NCBI RefSeq assembly: GCF_004337985.1
Contig: NC_043744.1
Coordinates: 498,730-562,729, forward strand
DNA: 64,000 nucleotides
Reading direction: 5' to 3'
Source of the DNA: Pyricularia pennisetigena
Taxonomy: Eukaryota > Ascomycota > Sordariomycetes > Magnaporthales > Pyriculariaceae
This document shows positions 59,259 to 64,000 of the stretch, in pieces. The notes beneath the pieces are model-generated. The model was not told where the DNA came from, searched no databases, and was given only the letters and a program-made list of their open reading frames with translations. A program made the position numbers and the translations under genes. Numbering within the stretch: position 1 is the first letter of the stretch; every line of letters starts with the position of its first letter.

Positions 59259-62200
59259 AATTGATATCAACATGTAATTTTCAGCAAAACGAAAAAAAAG
59301 AAAAAAACCTAGAAAAGCAAATGGGTCAAAATTTTGTTTGACACCTAAATCAGAGTACGTTGACTCATACAATATTTGATCAGTGATCTATTTGAGATGG
59401 TAGAGTGAAAATATGATGCAGCTGGCGGTATGAAAATATAGCTGATCAGTACGAACTGCTATGATTCATTGAGGTTCTATATGTCTGGGTCAAGAGCATC
59501 CATTCTAGACTTGATCGTTGGTTCTAGTTACAGGTCATAATATGACATGTGCTAAGCTATTAACTAGCACGCCAACAAAACACACCAGCTGTAACTTGCA
59601 TATAACCAACACTAGCGCCTGCATGCAATATTCCACTTTGATCATTAGAAGAAGAAAAAAAGAGATTCTGGTGGTCAGTGTTGCGATTGCGATTTAGTGT
59701 CATGGTTGACAGATGCTTGCCTCTACACTTCGTCTCATTACAGGTCAATCATGTGCATAAAACCCCATGGCACCACTACATGACTGGTGTATCTAATAGA
59801 TCCTTGCAGTCCTTTTTTTTTTGTTCAAGGTACCTATGCAGCCAAGCTCGTGCTTGACTTGTGGTGCATGGCGTCGGTCAAGGCTCGCAACTTGTGATGA
59901 CTTTGCAGCCCTATGCTGAGGTTTACCAACAAGGTAAGTGGTGTCACGACGGATGTAGCTCAAGTGGAGCCGTCACGATGCCAACTTGCCAGAAAAGGTC
60001 GGCCAGAGAACAAGATGGCCCAGGCACACAATACCCTGCTTGGGATGTTGGTGTGCAGAGTATGCTATAATACTTTGCACAGTGACACCAATTTGGCAAT
60101 CTTGTGCGAGGAGCGAAGACGGTGTATACTCGCCTTGCAAAGAATTTCAGACGCAGTCATCCGATGAGATCGGGTGCCTACTAGTACCTATGTCGAGCAA
60201 ACTCGGCATGTAGCAAATGCACCGTGGCAGAAAATGGAAAAGACGTAATTTTAGATTCACAGATAACCTGGGGCATTCAGGGCATAGGTGGTGCAAGCAA
60301 AGAGAGAGGAAAAAAAACACAAGACTAGACGAGGCGTCCGGCATGGATGGGAGGAAGGAGAAACCCATCGTAAGAGCTGCTGGAGAATGCCCATCGGCAT
60401 CTCTTTGATGTAATAGTATCGAACTTCAATCCTGAAACGATGGCAGAAAAGCATTGGAAAACAAACGGCGTTAAGTTGACTGATTAGGTGTTGCTTTTCC
60501 TCGTTTGTGGCTTTACAAGCTGCGCACGAGTAAGTCTCTGATATTCTGATATTAGAACAGATTGTAAATTACCATTTACGTAAAACAGGCTGCTGTGACA
60601 TTTCAGGACTGTACAGGTCAAGCGGCTGTTGCCCTCGCCGCCACGTTAGTGTGGGTAGTTTCGCACATTTCCTGCCATAACATTGACAAGTAATTGTCCC
60701 AATTTTTTTTTCTATGCTGTGCTGGGCCAAGCTTTAATAAAAAGAAGCTTGCACAAGGGCTTGCTTGGCCGATTTAGTTGCAGCTGGCTGGTTGGCTGGG
60801 GCTGCGTTGCCTGAAATACCTGCCAACAACATGGAGGTAAGCTGCTAAAACCAAGTCTAGCAGTAGCAGTACATATGTCTGTGGGTAGTGGGATCAAGTT
60901 GGATGAGCTAGCTGCCCAAGTTTCCGCAAAGTCAACAACCCGAGAGGCCGGCCGAAAGACGAGATAACAAGGATCGGCAATCCGTACAGGTCTTTTCTTC
61001 GGATCGATTTTGTTGCCGAAGATAGCGGGTAATTAGGACGCGGACATTGGCTAGAGCTTGCCTGAAATAGTATAGTCGCAATTTTGCTCATATCTACGCT
61101 GTGTTTCGGCGGAGACGAGAAATAAAAAAAAGAAAACGGAACAGAGTCAGAACAAAAATAATTTGTCCATGGAAACAATATTCCTGTGACAAGCAGGCAG
61201 TACTGTCGATTAAAATAATATCGTGGCTGTATTTTAGGTTCAGAAGAACAGGTTCAGCTCAGCTGTATGCCCAATCTTGAGAACCGTTTTACAGCCCAAC
61301 TCTGCCACAGAGCGCAAAAGCCAAAGTCAGCAGGACGGGAATTCAGATGCCTAGGCCAACGGCAAACAGGCCGGGGTCGAGATGACCAAGGGACCAAACA
61401 GGCATGGACACAAAGACGCCACGGCCAAGCCACAACCCGGTGCCATGCCTGCCATGCTGTCAGCTACATCGGTATAGTACTCGGTAGCTGTAATGCAGAC
61501 GCCGGCACCACTAGCCTTGAAAGCCGCCACGTCAATCATAGGATGCGCCAAGGCGCTTGAAATCCAACGAGAATTAGATCGAGTCTTTGACCAACCTCGT
61601 GGAGGCCTAGGGGTACTCTCACAAACACAAAAGGGATCCATCCAAAAAGACAGTCCCCCATCCGTGTGGATTTCCTCACCCCCGGACCGATTTCTCCGAC
61701 GTGGCAGGCATGTGATGCAGCTTCGGAAGAAGCAAGTGTTCGATATAAAATGGTTGGAGGACAGAAGATTGAGTAAGGATTACGACTAATTTAGAACAAA
61801 TTGTGAAGTGACGAAAGAAGCAACATGCTACACAAACGAAGAAGAAAATTCGAGAGCCAAAAAAAAGACGAAAAAGAATACGGTTCGATAGAAAACAGTG
61901 GACGAAACTGAGGGGCATGGATGACAGACGACAGCCAAAGAAAAGAAATCGGAAAGAAAGAAAAAGGGGGAAAAAAAAGAAAAGAAAGATGCAAAAACAA
62001 GAAAAAGCCCATAGATTCCCCTGCAAAGAGCATGTCAAACGGCTTGAACGGCCTCAAAATCAGGTCGGAAATAACGGGTGCAGCCAAGAGCACAAGACCA
62101 TCCAGAACCTCAGCCCCGGCCCATTGGCGCTCGCACCGGCGCCACGCCACGTGCTTAGTATTCGGCAAAGTCGAGCCTGGTAAAATCCCACGCGTCCCGA

Positions 62201-62550
62201 AAGGGGACAAGAAGGGGGACTGAGCACAAGGATATGACGGCAGTAGATGCCACACCATCAAACGACGGGCTGTTCCCTCGCTCCTTAAACCCCTTCTCCC
62301 CCTCATCTGCGCGGGCTCGATATCAGCAAGCTGGTTGTAGCACAGACCTGTTGGCTCCATTCCCTTTGGGCCGGGACATGACACACTGGGTGCGGTTTTA
62401 GATTGTCTGGGAATCACTAGTCATTGATCTGTCAAACGAGCCCGTTCCAACAGGCTAGAGAGCCGCGCAAAGGATTCAACTTTTGCCTTGCACAAAAACG
62501 TCACCAAGCCCACGGAATCGACATTTCGCCACCGTCGTCTCTGGCCCAGC
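59259..62550. other. Spacer without a recognisable gene
   Basis: Open frames on both strands are short; those at 61676-62038 and 61791-62417 on the minus strand are driven by an A-rich tract at 61860-62010 and read as Phe/Ser runs. The last 130 bp form the leader of the gene at 62551. Confidence 0.45.
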
Positions 62551-62776
62551 ATGCCTCTGCAAGAGCGAAAAGCTGCCGACCTGGCCGTCGGTAACAAGTC
62601 TCACCTTTCCAGCGAGCCCGCTGACGCGTCAAAAAAGGGCAGCCAGGGCATGGTGGCCGATCTGTTCCAGCGCCCGGCACAGAACAAGCTGGGTAATCGA
62701 CCTCGTCAGCCCAACGTCTTGGTCCGCCCCAGAAGAGGCAGCAGCTTCAAGGACTCTCCAGAAGAGTACTCGCATA

Positions 62777-62807
<31 letters not shown>

Positions 62808-63690
62808 CTACTCACACTCTCGCGGACTCTCATCGTCGGGCGATTCTGCGGCGTCTTCGTCGAGACGCGGCTCCGCATCAACTTCAGCCCAGTCACTTCG
62901 ACGAGGCTCTTCACACACCGATCTCGAGTCCCAAAGGGCTGAACCCGCCAAGGGGAAAAGGCCCGAGCTGGTCTCTTCTGCAAGCTTTGATTCGGACCCC
63001 AGGTCGACGACGCTTTCGGCCTGCAGTAGAGGCCCGTTTAGTGCATCTGCTTCGCTGCTCCTCGACGACGACTCGAGGGCTGAAGCGGAAAATCTCACGT
63101 TCCAGGAAGCCCTAGAATCATTATCGACATCCTCGACAAACTTGCAAGACGAGGTCAAGGACCCTGTCGTAACCCAAATCAGCACCACCACCACCACCAC
63201 CAGCCGTGGTGCGTCCGGTCCGGGGACTCGACGTCACAGCCGCTCACGGGTTTCCGACGGCTTCAAGCCCTTTGGCCAGTACGGCCGTGGTTGGCTCTGG
63301 CCGCTGTCCAAGAAGCAAAAGCCCCAGGACATCACGTTCGCCCAGTGCGTCCAGGTGACCCAGGAGATCACCATCGAGATCCAAACCGACCCAGACTACC
63401 GTCCTCCGAAGTCGGCCCAGGCTGGTGGGCAGGAGGTCCAGGTGCCGAGGAACCCCAACGAGTACCCCGACTTCCGGACCCATCACGAGTTGTTTGGTGG
63501 CGGCCCTCCCTCGCCCACTCAGACCGACGAGGAGACTAGGGACAAGTCCAGATCAGGTTGGAAGAAACACTCACGCTTTTCCAGCAGTATCAGTTGCCGT
63601 TCTTTTCTGCAAAAGGATCAGAAAGAGGTCGAAGAGACGGCGGCTGCGGCTGCGGATGCGACGGAGGAAATCCCAGCGTCGAATTCCTGA
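62551..63690 (+). CDS. Ser/Gln-rich protein of unknown function
   Basis: A single frame of 379 residues runs from the first in-frame ATG at 62551; the frame is open further upstream but without ATG. The first half is disordered and rich in Ser, Arg and Gln, with a Gln run near residues 77-85 from a CAG/CAA microsatellite and repeated RRGS motifs that look like basophilic-kinase sites. A more conserved-looking stretch lies at about residues 250-340 (QYGRGWLWPLSKKQKPQD and VQVTQEITIEIQTDPDY). The C-terminus is again Ser- and Ala-rich. I recognise no domain. A cytosolic, phosphorylated scaffold-type protein is possible. Its stop is only 104 bp from the next ATG. Confidence 0.7.
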
Positions 63691-63794
63691 CCCTCGTCTC
63701 GGTCAAGAACCAACGAAAGAAAAAGCACAAAAAAGATATATAAAAAAAAGGAAAAAGAAAAAAAAACCATTAAAGCTTTCTTACCCACCTCAAG

Positions 63795-64000
63795 ATGCAC
63801 TACCCACCCCCCAACGTCGTCGCCACCTGGCCTCCTCCTAACCACACAAACCCAGAGCGTCGGGGGCCGGCGCTGCTGGTGATCGAGCTGACCATTCTCC
63901 CCGTCGCGCTCTTAACCCTCCTCCTACGTCTCTATGTCCGTGTTCGTATCGTCAAAAGCTACGGCTGGGACGACTGGTTCATGGTTGCCGCGGCGGCCTG
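63795..64000 (+). CDS. Pth11-like rhodopsin-domain membrane protein, N-terminal part (truncated by window end)
   Basis: An ATG at 63795 opens 68 codons that run off the window. The protein begins with a short extracellular segment rich in Pro and Asn (MHYPPPNVVATWPPPNHTNP), followed by ERRGP and a first hydrophobic helix (LLVIELTILPVALLTLLLRL). It then reads YVRVRIVKSYGWDDWFMVAA. The R-Y-x-R pattern and the GWDDW loop after helix 1 are hallmarks of the fungal rhodopsin-like (Pth11-related) domain. No CFEM domain precedes it. No protein-coding neighbour lies between it and the 62551 gene, and the 104-bp spacing implies overlapping untranslated regions. Confidence 0.75.
   Translation, partial: MHYPPPNVVATWPPPNHTNPERRGPALLVIELTILPVALLTLLLRLYVRVRIVKSYGWDDWFMVAAAA

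Noticed and set aside
1..64000. CRISPR arrays, rRNA genes, insertion sequences and bacterial-type operons.
   Set aside because: None was seen; intron structure and gene content are those of a fungal nuclear genome.

Overview
This is nuclear DNA of a filamentous ascomycete. Coding stretches are GC-rich with C-ending codons. Genes carry short GT...AG introns of roughly 60-120 bp, often with CTAAC-like branch sites, and lie in wide spacers full of homopolymer A/T and CT runs. The gene content (MedA-type conidiation regulator, CFEM/Pth11-like receptors, Zn2Cys6 regulators, small secreted proteins) fits Pezizomycotina, most likely Sordariomycetes. A Magnaporthales-like relative is my guess from gene flavour only. 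Two assembly gaps are present (11192-11306 and 56049-56053).

Layout. 1-4839 is a long gene-free leader before a MedA/Acr1/Ren1-type developmental regulator (4840-7615). 7616-14420 holds no convincing gene. A small secreted protein (14421-14975), a secreted protein with dibasic sites (16432-17376, minus) and a three-exon GYF-domain protein (18963-23478, minus) follow, then a single-pass membrane protein with a Cys-rich ectodomain (25792-26984).

29113-45908 is the most coherent block: a sugar transporter, a regulator-like protein without a visible DNA-binding domain, an FAD monooxygenase, a full Zn2Cys6 regulator, a dihydroxyacetone-synthase-like transketolase, an L-arabinitol/xylitol-type dehydrogenase, a DUF1593 nucleoside-hydrolase-like protein, and a second sugar transporter. 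The Zn2Cys6 regulator and the transketolase are divergent over 591 bp; the transketolase and dehydrogenase converge 50 bp apart; the DUF1593 gene and second transporter are divergent over 670 bp. I read this as a catabolic cluster for a pentose, pentitol or pentose-containing glycoside, with its own import and regulation. It is my best candidate for an undescribed system; the substrate is inferred, not shown.

The right part holds a Pro-rich single-pass membrane protein whose 33-bp repeats look codon-biased in a different frame from the open one (48178-50035), a frameshifted remnant of a UstYa/DUF3328-type protein (52057-52435), an intron-containing tRNA-Lys(CUU) (52904-53003, minus), a secreted GH16 glucanase (54020-55236), a CFEM-domain Pth11-like receptor rebuilt from three exons (57286-59258), a Ser/Gln-rich protein of unknown function (62551-63690), and the start of a second Pth11-like rhodopsin-type membrane protein cut by the window end (63795-64000).
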